Source: Kalaharituber pfeilii
Lineage: Eukaryota; Ascomycota; Pezizomycetes; Pezizales; Pezizaceae
Direction of reading: 5' to 3'
DNA: 64,000 nt
Assembly (NCBI GenBank): GCA_015179045.1
Contig: WHUZ01000006.1
Coordinates: 372,001-436,000, forward strand
A model generated the notes under the pieces. That model was given only the letters and a program-made list of their open reading frames with translations, was not told where the DNA came from and made no database searches. Shown piece after piece: positions 10,082 to 21,401 of this stretch (its first letter is position 1; every line of letters begins with the position of its first letter). The position numbers and the translations under genes are program-made.

Positions 10082-11833
10082 CTACCTATCCTTCTCTTTC
10101 CAATTACTCCACTCGCACACACAACCTCTCGAGTTCCCGATCTCGGCTCCAAGATTGGTATTTTTCCACTCAATCCACGAGTACCTTTTCCCGAGCCTTT
10201 TCCCACTTTCATCCTCATTATTCAATATCTCATAACATGCGATTGTCTGTGCTCGATCGTTCTCCCTTCCGCTTACTCGATCCGCCGAAATTGTCACGGG
10301 ATACGGCAGAATTGCGTCCCTCTGGTTGATCATAGATTTGCCAAACTCAGAATCTACCCGAAATCGATTCTTCTCTTTGTCCACTATAATAAAATCTTTG
10401 CTTTTTCGGGTAAAGATTTGAACCTTAAAACGAGTGAAAGACCATACACAGGCCCACTTTGCCGCGTCAGAGGAGCCAGGAACTTCATTGTTCGCAAGGG
10501 GGCGCCTAGAATCCACTCTGATCGAGTCCAGGTAGATTGACTTTTGAAAGTAGATGTGCGCAGTGTAGTGTTCTGATGGAAGGCTTTTGTCCATCAAGCG
10601 CAGTGGCTGGTTTCGGAACGTATATGGGAGCATGTTTGGGGGATTTTGTGATGGATCAGCAATCGATTGCCTCTTGACAAGCTGAGACTCAATAAAATGG
10701 CGCTGAAGAAGCTCTTCACTGTGCTCGCCGTCCTCATCTGCGCTTGAGAGCCGCTCACGTTTCTTGACTGATTTATCCTCAACTTCCGAAGTAACTTCAT
10801 TGTTGTTGAGCGTCATCGAAAACAGAAATTCTGTTTTAATGCCAGCAGTGTTATTTGATTGGATAGAGTCCTTCGCTGCAAGCTCCTGGTAGTCTTCGGC
10901 AGATGGAACCTTGGGAGGCCTAGGCGCCCATATGGAGTCAGGTCCATCCTTTTGTCGGTCCATGGGACGGTATCGTATTTCGAATCGAAATTCTGGTATC
11001 GAATTGGAAATGGGTGGTGGGAGATTGCATGACCATAACTCTGGAGGCTTCACACAGGTTGTTTGTGCCCGTGGCATCGCTACTGGCTGCATCAAAGAAA
11101 CTCCGGTTGGGATAGGTGGAAATCCAGTAAGTTCTAACATCTGAGCGCTGAGCCGGTCTTTGTCCCTAACATTGCCAGAATCAACTTGTTTTCTGGCAAC
11201 AACCTTTATCAGAACAATTGGTATCGTAATTATCATAACAACAATCACCAGAGCCAAGAAACAAAATTTCTTTGACACAACATCATTCCGTACGGGTCCA
11301 CCTGCGGTCTTTGGTTTTGCGATGAAACATCTGAAACAGGCCCATATTCCTGTGGCATGCCGGCGCCTCTCCCACACTCTTTTTGACTTCTCAAGGTCTC
11401 TCCGTCGATTTTCTGTTGCTTCTCTGATATTTCGCCCGTTTTCATATAGTATTGTACCAGTGGAAGCAGCGTAGTCTGGTAGATCGATGCGGAAATCTGT
11501 AGTGGGTAGTCCCATTATACCTCTAATCCTGTCGGCAGCAGAAAATATTTCATCATAATTTGGAGGTAGAGAATTTCTCGAGATACTTTTGGCTGGGTAT
11601 GTTGGTGGCGTGAATTCCAGTATATCGCCATCCACTATATGCGAGTCCGGCACGCTACGGCTGTATGTCGGGACTGGACAACAGATTGCAAGACTTCGGA
11701 TGCCATGGTTTATCTCCGAGCTAGCTTCGGCTTCAGAGGTTGGATAGACCTGTTCTTGTCGTAGAGGCACCTCCCTTGCGTTGCCTCGAAGTAAGGAGGC
11801 TCTCCTGAACGGGTTCGTTTCGCGTGCTGGCAT
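10082..11833 (-). CDS. Single-pass membrane protein, fungal, unknown function
   Basis: One uninterrupted frame of 583 aa with an ATG start. Residues 1-188 are hydrophilic and rich in Arg, Ser and Pro, ending with basic Cys-containing sequence (WACFRCFIAKPK). A single transmembrane segment follows at about 190-212 (FLALVIVVMIITIPIVLIKV), flanked by Lys/Arg, with no N-terminal signal peptide. The C-terminal 370 residues carry a conserved-looking Cys pair (CVKPPELWSC) and a PxFRFEIRYRP strand-like motif. The layout suggests a type II membrane protein with the C-terminus outside or in the lumen. It resembles a conserved ascomycete family often labelled 'glycoprotease family' in databases; I recall this only loosely and see no protease motif. 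The last 90 residues are basic and charged. Gene reality is well supported by the long frame; the function is not known. Confidence 0.8.
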   Translation of the reverse strand: MPARETNPFRRASLLRGNAREVPLRQEQVYPTSEAEASSEINHGIRSLAICCPVPTYSRSVPDSHIVDGDILEFTPPTYPAKSISRNSLPPNYDEIFSAADRIRGIMGLPTTDFRIDLPDYAASTGTILYENGRNIREATENRRRDLEKSKRVWERRRHATGIWACFRCFIAKPKTAGGPVRNDVVSKKFCFLALVIVVMIITIPIVLIKVVARKQVDSGNVRDKDRLSAQMLELTGFPPIPTGVSLMQPVAMPRAQTTCVKPPELWSCNLPPPISNSIPEFRFEIRYRPMDRQKDGPDSIWAPRPPKVPSAEDYQELAAKDSIQSNNTAGIKTEFLFSMTLNNNEVTSEVEDKSVKKRERLSSADEDGEHSEELLQRHFIESQLVKRQSIADPSQNPPNMLPYTFRNQPLRLMDKSLPSEHYTAHIYFQKSIYLDSIRVDSRRPLANNEVPGSSDAAKWACVWSFTRFKVQIFTRKSKDFIIVDKEKNRFRVDSEFGKSMINQRDAILPYPVTISADRVSGRENDRAQTIACYEILNNEDESGKRLGKRYSWIEWKNTNLGAEIGNSRGCVCEWSNWKEKDR

Positions 11834-12885
11834 CTTATGGACTCGCTCTGAAGCCTACGCACGACGTTCCAGAGGCTTTGCTGCTGTATCACTTTTGGTT
11901 ATCCAAAGATTAACTCAAGATACATATTGAAGAAATTCAGGTGAGGGGTGAGGTTACCTTGATATGTCTACGTACAAACTTTTTTGCACAAAGTAACGAG
12001 AGCGCGAGCCAGCAGTGAATATAGTACCTAAGATGTTGTTTGAAAGAGAGAAGGGAAACAAAGATCTGATAGATGGACAGTTGCATGGAGATGAACTGCT
12101 TCCAGAGCGAGAGATTACTGCAAACTGCCGTGTGCTATTGAATGGTCCCAGGCCGGCCTGAGCGATGACGAGTGGCCATGTTGGAATGGTGTTGTCTGTG
12201 CTGCTTATATGTTCCCATTTTTTCCTGTGAAGTCGATGATCAAGTCTGTAACAAGCCCTAAATGAAATTTTGAATAAAGATCTGCACAGGAGGATGCAGA
12301 GGACGATGCGCTGCGTACCTGCGTTGGCCTGCGATTGAATGGAAAGCGATGAACGGAAAGCCTTTGATGCAGCCATGCAAAGTGTCATTGGTCAAGGCCT
12401 TGCAGGGCGTGTATCCATAAGGCCTGCCCTAGTCTCGATCTAACCTAGCGGTATGCGCTGCGCTTCTTGGCGTTTCTATTCATATCTGAAGTACCCCTTG
12501 TGCTTGAATCAGATCGCAAACCGCCGGGTACGCGAGCTCTCTGGAGCAACACAACTGTTTGACACAGCTTGGCCTGGAACTAGGTTGAGGTTGTACGATG
12601 GCAATTGCTTAAGTAACCTCATGATCTTCCTCAGCTTCAAGCGTATACGCGACCATTATACAATAGTAGCAATACATACCTTAGCAGCGCGTCAGTACTA
12701 AAAGCTGAAACTCTTCACCAGCATTACAACTAGGAGAGCATCATAGTAAAAGGCAACGCAATAGAACTGATAGTCAAATGGTAAAAGTCTCGTAACCAAG
12801 TTTATTGCGGATTTGGTAACAACTCTTGATATGTCCATGTGAAGTACCCAGGTATACCTGAAGTCCGTTTCAATACATTATACCC
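11834..12885. other. Intergenic / 5' leader of the 10-kb gene; no gene seen
   Basis: Several splice-like sites on the minus strand (for example a CTTAG acceptor and a CAAG/GTAACC donor near 11955) suggest a spliced 5' UTR for the downstream gene on that strand. The open frame at 11954-12388 (-) has no recognisable domain and is probably not translated. 12430-12885 holds nothing identifiable except an AAGTCTCGTAACC motif at about 12787. Confidence 0.35.
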
Positions 12886-14753
12886 TCAAACGTTACTGAT
12901 CTCGTCTGACCCTTTATATACATATCGGCCACTCTCATCCGCATTTGTCCCATCACTTAACCCATTGGGATGACCAACTCCGCTATTTCCATTCGCTTCT
13001 TTCCCTTTGGATGCATTTAGCGCCTCTCCTCTAACCCTCTCGACTTTCAACCTAAGAGCTTCGCGGATTTCTTCAACGGACATGTTCTCCAGGCACTCTT
13101 CAATTCCCCTTTTGACAACGGGTAGCAAAGGCTTGTTGTCTTCAACAAACACCCATTTCCACGTATCCATTGCTGTGCTGCTCATTCTATGTGCACAAAT
13201 GACATCTACATCTGTCGTGATAACATCACACATTCGATCAAGGGGTAAGTCATTCGCATCAGTTCCGAAGGGATTCTCGATCTCGAATGAAAGCTGAGAC
13301 AAACCCAGTAACATATATGCGGAAGCAAGACTAGAGGTGTAAATTGTTAGCTAAGCTCACGATGACAGAGTGTGAAGGGACTCAATGTCTCGTACCATGC
13401 GGGAATAGTGGCCCATTGGAATGACCCGACAAGCTGGAAAGGCAGGAGCAAAATGAAAACCCAAGTAATTTGAGCAATGCTAATATTGAATGCGAGCTGT
13501 GTTGTGCGCAGTTGTGCTTAGTGTGTGCCTCTAATGTGTAGACTCCCATGCCCATTATCAGTTTATTTGGGTTACTTACAGGTAAAGGTGTTCTTAAGAC
13601 CCTTTCACAACCTGCCAATATATCCTGCAGCTGATGTGTCTGGTCCATGAAGAACCCACGCAAAACGGGCGTCAATTTGCCTTGTTCATTCATCAAATCA
13701 ACATAGCAGCCGAAGAAACTCAACAGCTCAAGTGGTAGGTTTCCATGTGCAATTGTTGCCTTGATAAGTTTATTTGAGGTCCGCCTGAGGGGAGGCTTGA
13801 CGTTTTTGAGCAAAGTTGTTTGAAGTGAGCTTAACGCTGAACTAGTTCGTCTATGTGGGTGCTCAGTATACTTTTTCTCGAGCTCTGAGCGAAGACGGCC
13901 GTACTATGTAGGTAGAGTTAGCATCTTGCGAGGAAAAATAAGACAGGGTATCATACTCACAGTTGGCAAAAAGCCCACAAGGTCTCTCAGGTCATCCCAG
14001 TCGGTGCCAAATTCTCCTCTCAAGTGATGCTTCAGTGCATATGCAAATCCTACCAGGATCCTCACAGCGGTGGCTTTTGTGAGAAGCTCTTTCTTAACTT
14101 TGAGCTGTAATTCACCAGGTGTACCAGCCACTGGGTCGGGATGTGTCATTGGTGTCTCAGGTATGCTCCACCAGACTACGCTACTAGTGATCCGGATGAC
14201 TTTGGACAGTTGGGTCCAATATCTCCTACATCAAGAAAGATCAGTATCACACAACATCTATACTGCTACAATCAGTAAGCTCTTACCGTCCTTCACTATA
14301 TCGCTCGTATGCACTGTTCACCCTAAATCCCAATGCTAAGCTGGTAACCAGACCTTATTGCCGCAGTCGTCAGCTAAATTATCACTGGCATGTTCTTTGT
14401 GAGAGTTCATTACCAGTAACAGTGATCAATAGGCTGCCCACAGCCAAACTATGATGGTATAAACTAACGTAAACTACAATGCTGGACCAGATTCCCACAA
14501 AAATGAGCGTTGGTATCATTCGCCCAAGAATGCTTCCTCGTATGCGTAAAGCAAACGGGATTTTATTGCGCGCGAAAGGGTCATAGTGAACCTATTCCAG
14601 GCGCCGTGTTAGTGCGACGACGCAAAGGCATATGGTTTCCCCTACCGGAGTATTCAGGAACTCATCTACATCGTGCAATATTGTAGCTCTTCTCAAATTA
14701 ACATCTCTCATTCGAGACCGCTCACTCTTGTTGGCCTTATCAGCGTGTTCCAT
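12886..14753 (-). CDS. Bestrophin-like (UPF0187) membrane anion channel
   Basis: Seven exons on the minus strand: 14753-14646, 14591-14414, 14353-14287, 14225-13961, 13903-13580, 13496-13396, 13330-12886, joining in frame to 495 aa. Family signatures are clear: VHYDPFARNKIPFALRIRGS near the N-terminus, a transmembrane stretch (MIPTLIFVGIWSSIVVYVSL), FRVNSAYERYSEGRRYW, then LAFNISIAQITWVFILLLPF, QLVGSFQWATIPA and IENPFGTDANDLPLD. These match the fungal/bacterial bestrophin family of pentameric chloride or anion channels, with the characteristic acidic loop after the last helix. The last ~90 residues are a charged cytoplasmic tail. All six introns have consensus donors; branch sites such as CACTAACAC are visible. 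In filamentous fungi several paralogues usually occur; the transported anion and membrane are not deducible. Confidence 0.93.
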
Positions 14754-15541
14754 GTTCGCTGTTCTAAGTTTGCGAAAGGTGCTGAAAAGTCAATATAGCC
14801 TTTACTGTACCACCGGCAGGTTTGAAAGCTAGCTGTGATAGAATAATTGAAGCCAATTATAGAATGTTCTATAGAGCACGTGTACGTTATAGAAGAACTA
14901 GAGAGAATGGATTGACTTTTTGTTGTAAAGGGAATAGGAGCAACGTATTCCGACGCTCACGAATGTATTGGCCTAAGCCTCATCATTAAATGAATCTTGG
15001 GGGCTGCAGAGCTGGAGGTAATTGGTCATGATCGTATCATTTGCTGCGGCAACCAGTCGTAAAATTCGGGAGCCTTGATTCTGTTACGCTAGCTGTACCT
15101 GGAATGCAGCAGGACCTCACCATTGGCCAGCGGGACGTGGGCAGCGAGGGCATGCGGAAGGTTTCTGCATGGTGGTGGAGTGTTGATCCTGTCAAGGCGC
15201 CGGGGCTGCTGCCTTTATTGGTCCGGACTGCCGAAACGGGAATGTATCCTGAATTATGTACCTACCTCGATTATACTTACCTACTAGTACAGTATGTACA
15301 CACTAATCCTATTTAACTGTCTAAGGCAACCAGACTCAGTGCATAGCTGCTGGAAGGAATATCAGTAAAGCGTATGCACTCTATATTAAGTATAATTCTT
15401 CAAGAGAGCAGTGGAAGTACGCATGTATACCTATATTGAGCATTTTGCAGCAAGATGCCACTGGTGCTGGACGTATAAGTGTTGATACAGATTCAATAAA
15501 AGTATTCTAAACTTCTGCTCATGTGTTGTTCTCGTGCCCTG
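14754..15541. other. Intergenic; no gene recognised
   Basis: Bestrophin upstream region followed by unique-looking sequence. No conserved frame, RNA gene or clear repeat was found before the hairpin at 15542. Confidence 0.4.
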
Positions 15542-15594
15542 TTCTCGTGCCCAGACTCACTTGACACGCTTAATTAAGAGTCTGGGCACGGGAA
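15542..15594. repeat. Hairpin related to 2292-2350
   Basis: Arms TTCTCGTGCCCAGACTC and GAGTCTGGGCACGGGAA pair with a single G-T difference across a 19-nt loop. The arm sequence is the same as in the 59-bp hairpin at 2292-2350. The first 13 bases of the arm are also duplicated directly upstream (TGTTCTCGTGCCC). No flanking 9-bp duplication is visible. Confidence 0.65.
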
Positions 15595-15599
15595 ATGAA

Positions 15600-16045
15600 A
15601 GGTATGACTCTTTTTTTGTATGTGATTTACACACAAAAATACGACACACGTATTTTTTAACTGCATACAAGTTAAAAGGTGTTGCATAATTCCCATTTGA
15701 CTACCATAACAGCAAAGCTGATCTAGCACACTTCTAACTAATGACAGGAGCCTTTCTTTTATCATTTATCCCACTCTTTTGAAGCTCTTCCACCTCATTT
15801 GTGCATTCATCATGTAAAGTAATAATTCAGGCATGCTCAACTCAAGTAGTTTCTCAATTGTGAATTTTATTACCGAAATCTTTGCGCGCCGAGCTCGGAT
15901 TTTCATTTCGCTTCTGTATGAGGCTTTAGCGGGTGATTCGAGGCTGTGACTGGGAAATGGAGTTGTGCGAGTTGGTTGAAAGCAAACATTAAAGCGTGTA
16001 CCTATGCGAAGCGTGTAGGAAATGCCTGTAGAGTAACAAGTACTA
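15600..16045 (+). repeat. ~450-bp dispersed repeat, copy 1
   Basis: Closely related (by eye roughly 80 percent) to 17860-18290 in the same orientation. Shared landmarks: TTTACACACAAAA.TACGACAC, CACACTTCTAACTAATG, TTATCCCACTCTT, TGCTCAACT.AGTAGTTTCTC and TTGTGAATTTTAT. A minus-strand frame of 97 codons with a short basic segment (EMKIRARRAKISVIKFTIEK) is not conserved in copy 2, so it is probably a transposon relic rather than a gene. Confidence 0.7.
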
Positions 16046-16554
16046 GCGGTGGTCATCAATTATCTACAGTAAAGTAAATGGAACATTCGTACATTTCATA
16101 TCCCTGTACGGCTAGCCATATGTGGCCGGCAATTGATGACTGGTCCAAAATGCAAAAAAGCCAAGGCTTGTACTCGAGTACGCGGATGCTGCATATGGTG
16201 CGAAATGTTGTGGGTGTATGCAGCAAAGTAGGTTACTAACTGAGCTCTACTTACCAGAACAGCCATTTACCAGTCGATTTTGACTGGTAAATGAACTTAT
16301 GCTGGTAAGTTGCGCCACCATCCAATGGGCCAATGAACGAAGGGGCCAAGGCACTAAAAACGCCTCAGTCAAGTATAGTAAAGTATAGTAAAGTGTGGTA
16401 ACCATTCTCAATTATTCAGTGACAACCACTAGTGTGATAGCGTACCTTACTTTACATTTCAGGGCGGAACATATCCAATGGGCATCGTTGCCAAGATGCG
16501 GCTAATGTACAAATGTTCCATTTACTTTACTGTAGATAATTGATGACCACCGCT
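16045..16554. mobile_element. 510-bp element with perfect 43-bp terminal inverted repeats
   Basis: 16045-16087 (AGCGGTGGTCATCAATTATC...AATGGAACATT) and 16512-16554 are exact inverted copies over 43 bp. This is a non-autonomous DNA transposon or MITE: the interior has no coding frame. It contains a short TAGTAAAGTA tandem near 16375. Perfect arms suggest recent activity or conversion. Confidence 0.75.
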
Positions 16555-16713
16555 ACTATTTTGTGCTGTAGATTTTTCAGAAATGTACTGTGATAGTGTA
16601 CCTTACTTTACATTTCGGGGCGGAACATATCCAATGGGCATCGTTGCCAAGACGCGGCTAATGTACAAATGTTCCATTTACTTTACTGTAGATAATTGAT
16701 GACCACCGCTACT
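16434..16713 (+). repeat. Tandem duplication of the element's right end (124-bp unit, 156-bp period)
   Basis: The block 16434-16557 (GTGATAGCGTACCTTACTTT ... GACCACCGCTACT) is repeated almost unchanged at 16590-16713, with three or so substitutions. A third copy of the 43-bp terminal repeat therefore lies at 16668-16710. This looks like a partial tandem duplication or an end-to-end insertion. Confidence 0.8.
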
Positions 16714-16726
16714 GTGTTACATACTA

Positions 16727-16803
16727 GCTAGTAAAATATGTATTCGGACACAGCGCATAATGTGCATTAGAACCCCTGTCCGAATACATATTTTACTGGC
16801 TAG
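16727..16803. mobile_element. 77-bp TA-flanked MITE, copy A
   Basis: Left end GCTAGTAAAATATGTATTCG and right end, in reverse, CTAGCCAGTAAAATATGTAT form inverted repeats of about 27 bp ending at CGGACA. The loop is about 23 nt and the element is bordered by TA on both sides. A second, about 95 percent similar copy is at 44874-44953, where an uninterrupted site proves insertion. Confidence 0.8.
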
Positions 16804-17289
16804 TACTGTAACGAACAGGTGGACTCTATCCTAGCAACTACTGTATCCCTGTCACATTGTATGCACTGCTGAAGACCCCCGAGCACAGTGCCTAGCAGAA
16901 AGTCTTCATAGTATGGTTTCACTATGCAGCATAAGGGAAAGTGTATGTCCACTTTTGCGAGACATGCAGCCAAGTTTACAGGTCATCAAAGCATCACAAA
17001 AAGTCAATAAGTTAGCGGAGAAATCACAGAAAAATAGCAGACCGCATGAATGGACATAGAAAATCAGCATTTTGATTGAGCTGTTGTGTTTTTGCAAGGC
17101 AGATGCACTCAGCTGCATGTCTCGTGACTCTAAGGATACTTTGGTAAAAGGGGACACGCACTTTCCGTTATGCTGTATAAACCATACTAGGAAGAATTTC
17201 TGCTACGCACTGTACTAGTATGTACTGGAGTGCCTCAACGTGTCGTTCTGGCGAACATGCAACCTTGCAGTACTCGTACACAGCTTATC

Positions 17290-17700
17290 TCAACTCCCGC
17301 CCTGACATACGTCTCCGCCAAGAGCGTCCTGGCATGCCCTGTGAATTGAGCCAGTTCTGTCATATTCTGCGCCGTCAGGAACATCCTGTCATACATGTCA
17401 ATTCAGCCTGTTGCGTTGTGTGGTCGAGAGGGGCCTGCCATAGCTGTCACTAGACGGCGCTGCATATGGTAGAGCAGGCTGATTGACGAGCTAATTGACA
17501 GATATGATAGTACTTTCTCTTGACGGCGCAGAGTGGGCTCAATTGGCGAATATGGCAGGGAGTTCTCGACGGTGAAGAATATAAAGGAACTGGCTTAGCT
17601 GGCAATTATAACAGAACGCTCTTGACGGTACAGCATCTTTCAGAACTGACTGAATTGACAGCTAGAAAAGGACGCTCTCGATGGTGCAGCATTATGCGGG
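17290..17700. repeat. Degenerate ~56-bp minisatellite in two inverted arrays
   Basis: The right half (about 17445-17700, plus strand) contains diverged units built on TTGACGGCGCAG..TATG, ACTGGCTCAATTGACAG and GGACGCTCT. The left half (about 17290-17405) contains the same units on the minus strand. A short stretch (GTTGCGTTGTGTGGTCGAGA) separates them. No protein is encoded across the units. Confidence 0.6.
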
Positions 17701-17749
17701 GCGGGAATGGCAGTAGGGGTACAGTGACCCGTCAAAAGTCTTGGGGATT

Positions 17750-18290
17750 AGGGTAACTGTACTCGGGGTAGGGGAAAATACTCAGAAGCGTTATGCATGC
17801 ATTAATGTGCGCCACCGTCAAAAGTGAAGTAGGTATGACTTTTTGTCGAAAAGTCTTCAGAACTTTTGTACGGGATTTTACACACAAAAGTACGACACAC
17901 GTATTTTTTTAATTGCATTCAAGTCAACAAAGCATTGCATAATTTGCATAACTACAGCCTGGCTGCCCAAACGCGAAGCCAATCTTGCACACTTCTAACT
18001 AATGGTATGAGGCATTCTTTTATTCTTTTATCCCACTCTTCTTGAGGCTTTTCCACTTCATTTGCGCATTTGTTGTGTATATTAATAATTCAGATGTGCT
18101 CAACTAGAGTAGTTTCTCGATTGTGAATTTTATACTGAAATTTTGCATGCAGAGCTCGGGTTTCCATTTCGCTATTGTAAGAGGCTTCAGTGGGTGATTC
18201 GACATTGTGATTGGGAAAAAAGAGTTGTGCTGGCTGATTGAAAACAAACATTGAAGTGTGTAACTATGGAACCCTGTAGATAACAAGTGC
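17750..18290 (+). repeat. Composite repeat: partner of 478-613 plus copy 2 of the 450-bp repeat
   Basis: 17750-17865 is the inverted partner of 478-613. 17860-18290 is copy 2 of the repeat at 15600-16045. The two parts are contiguous here, so this is probably the most complete local copy of the parent element. The plus strand near 17700-17755 (CAAAAGTCTTGGGGATTAGG) recurs inverted near 18485-18510. Confidence 0.6.
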
Positions 18291-20100
18291 TGTATTACAT
18301 AACAAACAGCTGAACTGCCCTAGCAACGATCCCTGTCACAATGTATGCAACTTTTCGCGCTTCTGAAGACTTACCCTTGATACCGAGTACCATGCAATAT
18401 GCAGATTCAATCCCTATTCGTTAGGCAAAAGCGAACTCAATATGCTGACCCGGTCTGCATATTGCAGGATACAATTATCCCAATTGCCTAATCCCCAAGA
18501 CTTTTTACGTGTCACTGTATGCATAGGACAGCATACGCAGCTATTAATAAACAGTGCGTCATGCGTAATATGGCAAGGAGAGCTGGGTAGGTTGACGAGA
18601 ACTCTTTCCAGTCGCTCAATGCCTTGCAATGGTATCATGAAGAAGGGTACCTTAGGATACCCAGGAAGCCAATGATTCCCGGGACGCCAGTGACAATGTA
18701 ACATAGCGTCAGCTCAGGGTGCCCAGTGATGACATCAGCACGCTAAAGATTCCTTTCTGATGTTCTATATTACTCTTTTAGACAAAACTGCAGTTGGGTG
18801 AATTGAATTCGCTATCAGTTGTAATATCCCTATTTCAGGGCTCGGACACTCTCCTCCGTGTAGGTATATATTTCTCGGGCGTTCGACATTAATAATTGTT
18901 GATGGGGACGAGGCCAATGTTGATGCAAAATGTATCGCCACTAGCCACAAAGTTTTCACCAATAGATTGCTGTTGAATTGGGTGGTTTCGAGACTAGATT
19001 TGAGGGTAAATTTGAATGTGAGCATGCAATATTTTCTGTAAGCCACATTATCATAGAGGATGGACAGGAGAAACGCTCGGCCAATTGCAGCCGAGACTGT
19101 GACATTTTTAGGCCCATTGCCGCAAAGAACATTAAGATATTATAATTACCGCTTCGCAGTAGCAAGATTTACACAGCACGAGACTGGGGGGGTTGTGAAG
19201 CTGGACACGAGAATAGAGCATTGTCTTATAAAGACACGGGGAACAATAATTTCCCCGTGAGCCCTACGGTATGCAAAGTCCACATCAAAAAAACGAGTCC
19301 AACTCACCAGTGTCGCAATATTAATACAGCTGTTGACAAGTAATCATACAAGAAGTGATCATATCAACTTAATCGCAGGTCACAGACATGTCTTTTTCAG
19401 ATCAAGCGTCATGTTGTCGTACTTGGCCGGAGACGTTTTGTTGAGAGTGGTGCACGGGCAATAACTACCATTTGCTGCACTGTTCTGGCATCTTCGATAA
19501 TTCGTGTCTGGGAGGAAACGTAAAGGATATCTACTTTACCCGTCGACATCGCGTGGCTATGGTCGTGGATCTAGCACTCTACCTCGAACTGCGATTGCAA
19601 CAGGCTATGATGCCTCTGATTGTCGAAATCTATGCACGTTGAGTGTGGCAGTCGAAGCCTAGGAAGTATGTGGGTATCGGGAAGCATAGCACCGCAGACA
19701 AAGCGTCACCATACGAATTAACTTTGTATATCCTTGGTACAGAGGATCAAATGAATGGGGCATAATGTGGGGACATTGCGAATGAGAAGCATAATGAAAT
19801 TATTCATATCTCAATTCATGGTTGGAATTCGATGAATAATTTAAAGCAACAGAAAAAAAAAAAAAGAAAAGGAAAAAAAAAAAAAAAAAAAGTTTATGTC
19901 TATAAGACAACATTTACAAGAAATCAGATTCTAACAGCACTTTGGGGGGGGGGGGGGGGGAAAGATCCATAGGAGGGATAGATACCCAGTTTCAAGGCAT
20001 TCAGGATGTATTCAGAGTCTGAATCCATAGCCTCACGGAAACAACAGTGAATTTTTCAAACTGCCATAACTGAAAGCCTATAATTTTACACGTTGCTCCC
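18291..20100. other. Gene-free stretch with homopolymers
   Basis: No conserved frame found. It includes purine-rich A tracts at about 19852-19891 and a 17-base G run at 19944-19960. A weak repeat of the 16810-16900 sequence (CCTAGCAAC..., ATCCCTGTCACA.TGTATGCA) lies near 18310-18350. Confidence 0.45.
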
Positions 20101-20119
20101 TCCCCTAGGCCGCAAAGCT

Positions 20120-20494
20120 TCAAACAGAAGCTTTCTCGGTACCTATGACTTTATCCCAGGCAAGATCAGCATCAATAAAATATCTAACTCCTTGACTCCA
20201 GGCATGATAATTGTAGCTTGTGGGTTTTGGAACCGATCCATGCTTGTTGCTGTAAATTTCAGCGGTCGGTGCAGGTATCAGTGCAGACGTAGGTATAGTT
20301 GAGGAGGACATGTTGAGTGGATTCTGTGTAAAAATGTCAAGGTTTGTAGATGTGGAGCTGTGGAGATGGAGCTGCCGGATAAGTGGTAGTTGCGATAAGG
20401 TTGCGCGATGATTGAAAAAAGCAATGAATTGATGAAATGTGACTTGAGTGCGTTGGTGGACTATGTAGCACAGTCTGGGCTCATAACCTGACAT
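20120..20494 (-). mobile_element. Ty1/copia gag N-terminal fragment with primer-binding-like site
   Basis: The minus strand encodes a short frame whose second half reads TSYNYHAWSQGVRYFIDADL followed by AWDKVIGTE. This is the hallmark of the copia-type Gag N-terminal region (NYxxWxxxvrxxl...awdxvxGtE). A stop follows after GTEKASV and the remainder is gone. Just upstream on the same strand is TTATGAGCCC (20477-20486), complementary to the GGGCTCATAA segment of initiator tRNA-Met. Fungal and Drosophila copia elements use such a half-tRNA primer site. A 5' LTR would lie beyond 20490 but its outer end was not identified. Confidence 0.55.
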
Positions 20495-21030
20495 TTTTAC
20501 AAGAATGCACTCAACAAAAGTGAACCGGACAACCCTTGAAGTATCATGTTTCCTGAGTGCTGCTAAAGAAAAGATCGAGTAAACGTGGTAGCAGCTGGCC
20601 CGGTAATAGCTGGAGGAGATATCCTAAAATCCCTTGACCAATGATGTTACCCCAATTCAGTTCCACTGCTTTCCTGATAGCCCAGCATTCAATTGGTATG
20701 GGTGATTACGTGGATAGGGTGGTTAAGCGAGGATTGCAATGTTGCAACAACTGTAAAGTGTAGGTCATGATAGTATTCCGTGGCCATTTGTGGTGACGTT
20801 GAAAGGAGGGAGAGGTCATGCCGGACCGCGCCCAAGACAGGCAGGCCAGATAAAATAGCATAACGAGGCGACGGGGACAGGCAATCCCGTTTCACCAGAG
20901 ACACCCGTCCTCCTCCCGCCGCTTCAGCAGACCTTCCGTTTGCAGCTCTCTCGCTTTCCACTCTGTCTTCATTCACTCCATCCTATTTATTCTGTTCTCT
21001 CAGCCAGACGGGGGTCATGAGCATAGTCCG

Positions 21031-21070
21031 CGCCGTCCATAGTCTGGTTGCAACCAGACTACGCCGTCCA
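21031..21070. mobile_element. 22-bp perfect palindrome with 9-bp target duplication
   Basis: 21040-21061 is TAGTCTGGTTG joined directly to its reverse complement, with no loop. The 9-bp sequence CGCCGTCCA stands immediately on each side (21031-21039 and 21062-21070). The palindrome equals two copies of the 11-bp end of the 30-bp units at 52274-52303 and 55375-55404 fused head to head. This is best read as a minimal transposon insertion. Confidence 0.75.
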
Positions 21071-21401
21071 TATTCCAAATTAGTCCCCGCTTCGAAGCAT
21101 TCGAACGATATCGTCAATCCTCATGGGGTTAGCACCATTCAAGTCATTCATTGAAGGATCAATCTTACAGGAGTCTCGGAACCAGGGAGATAAGGGGTGG
21201 ACCTGGTTTGGGCTCCATGTACCAGAACAAAGCATCCAAAACGGCGACACAAGGACCTTCTTTGACATGAGGATTGACTGGGTATACCCCAAATGTGGGT
21301 TGTTGTTTCTGGGGAAGCCTGCCTCTCCAACGAACAGCTACTCCATGCACTTTTGAAAACTTTTTGTAATGCCTCTCTGATCAGTAACTCCAGTATAACT
21401 T

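Noticed and set aside
11954..12388. 144-codon frame on the minus strand
   Set aside because: No domain, no homology I recognise, several splice-like sites; better explained as a 5' leader of the gene below 11833.
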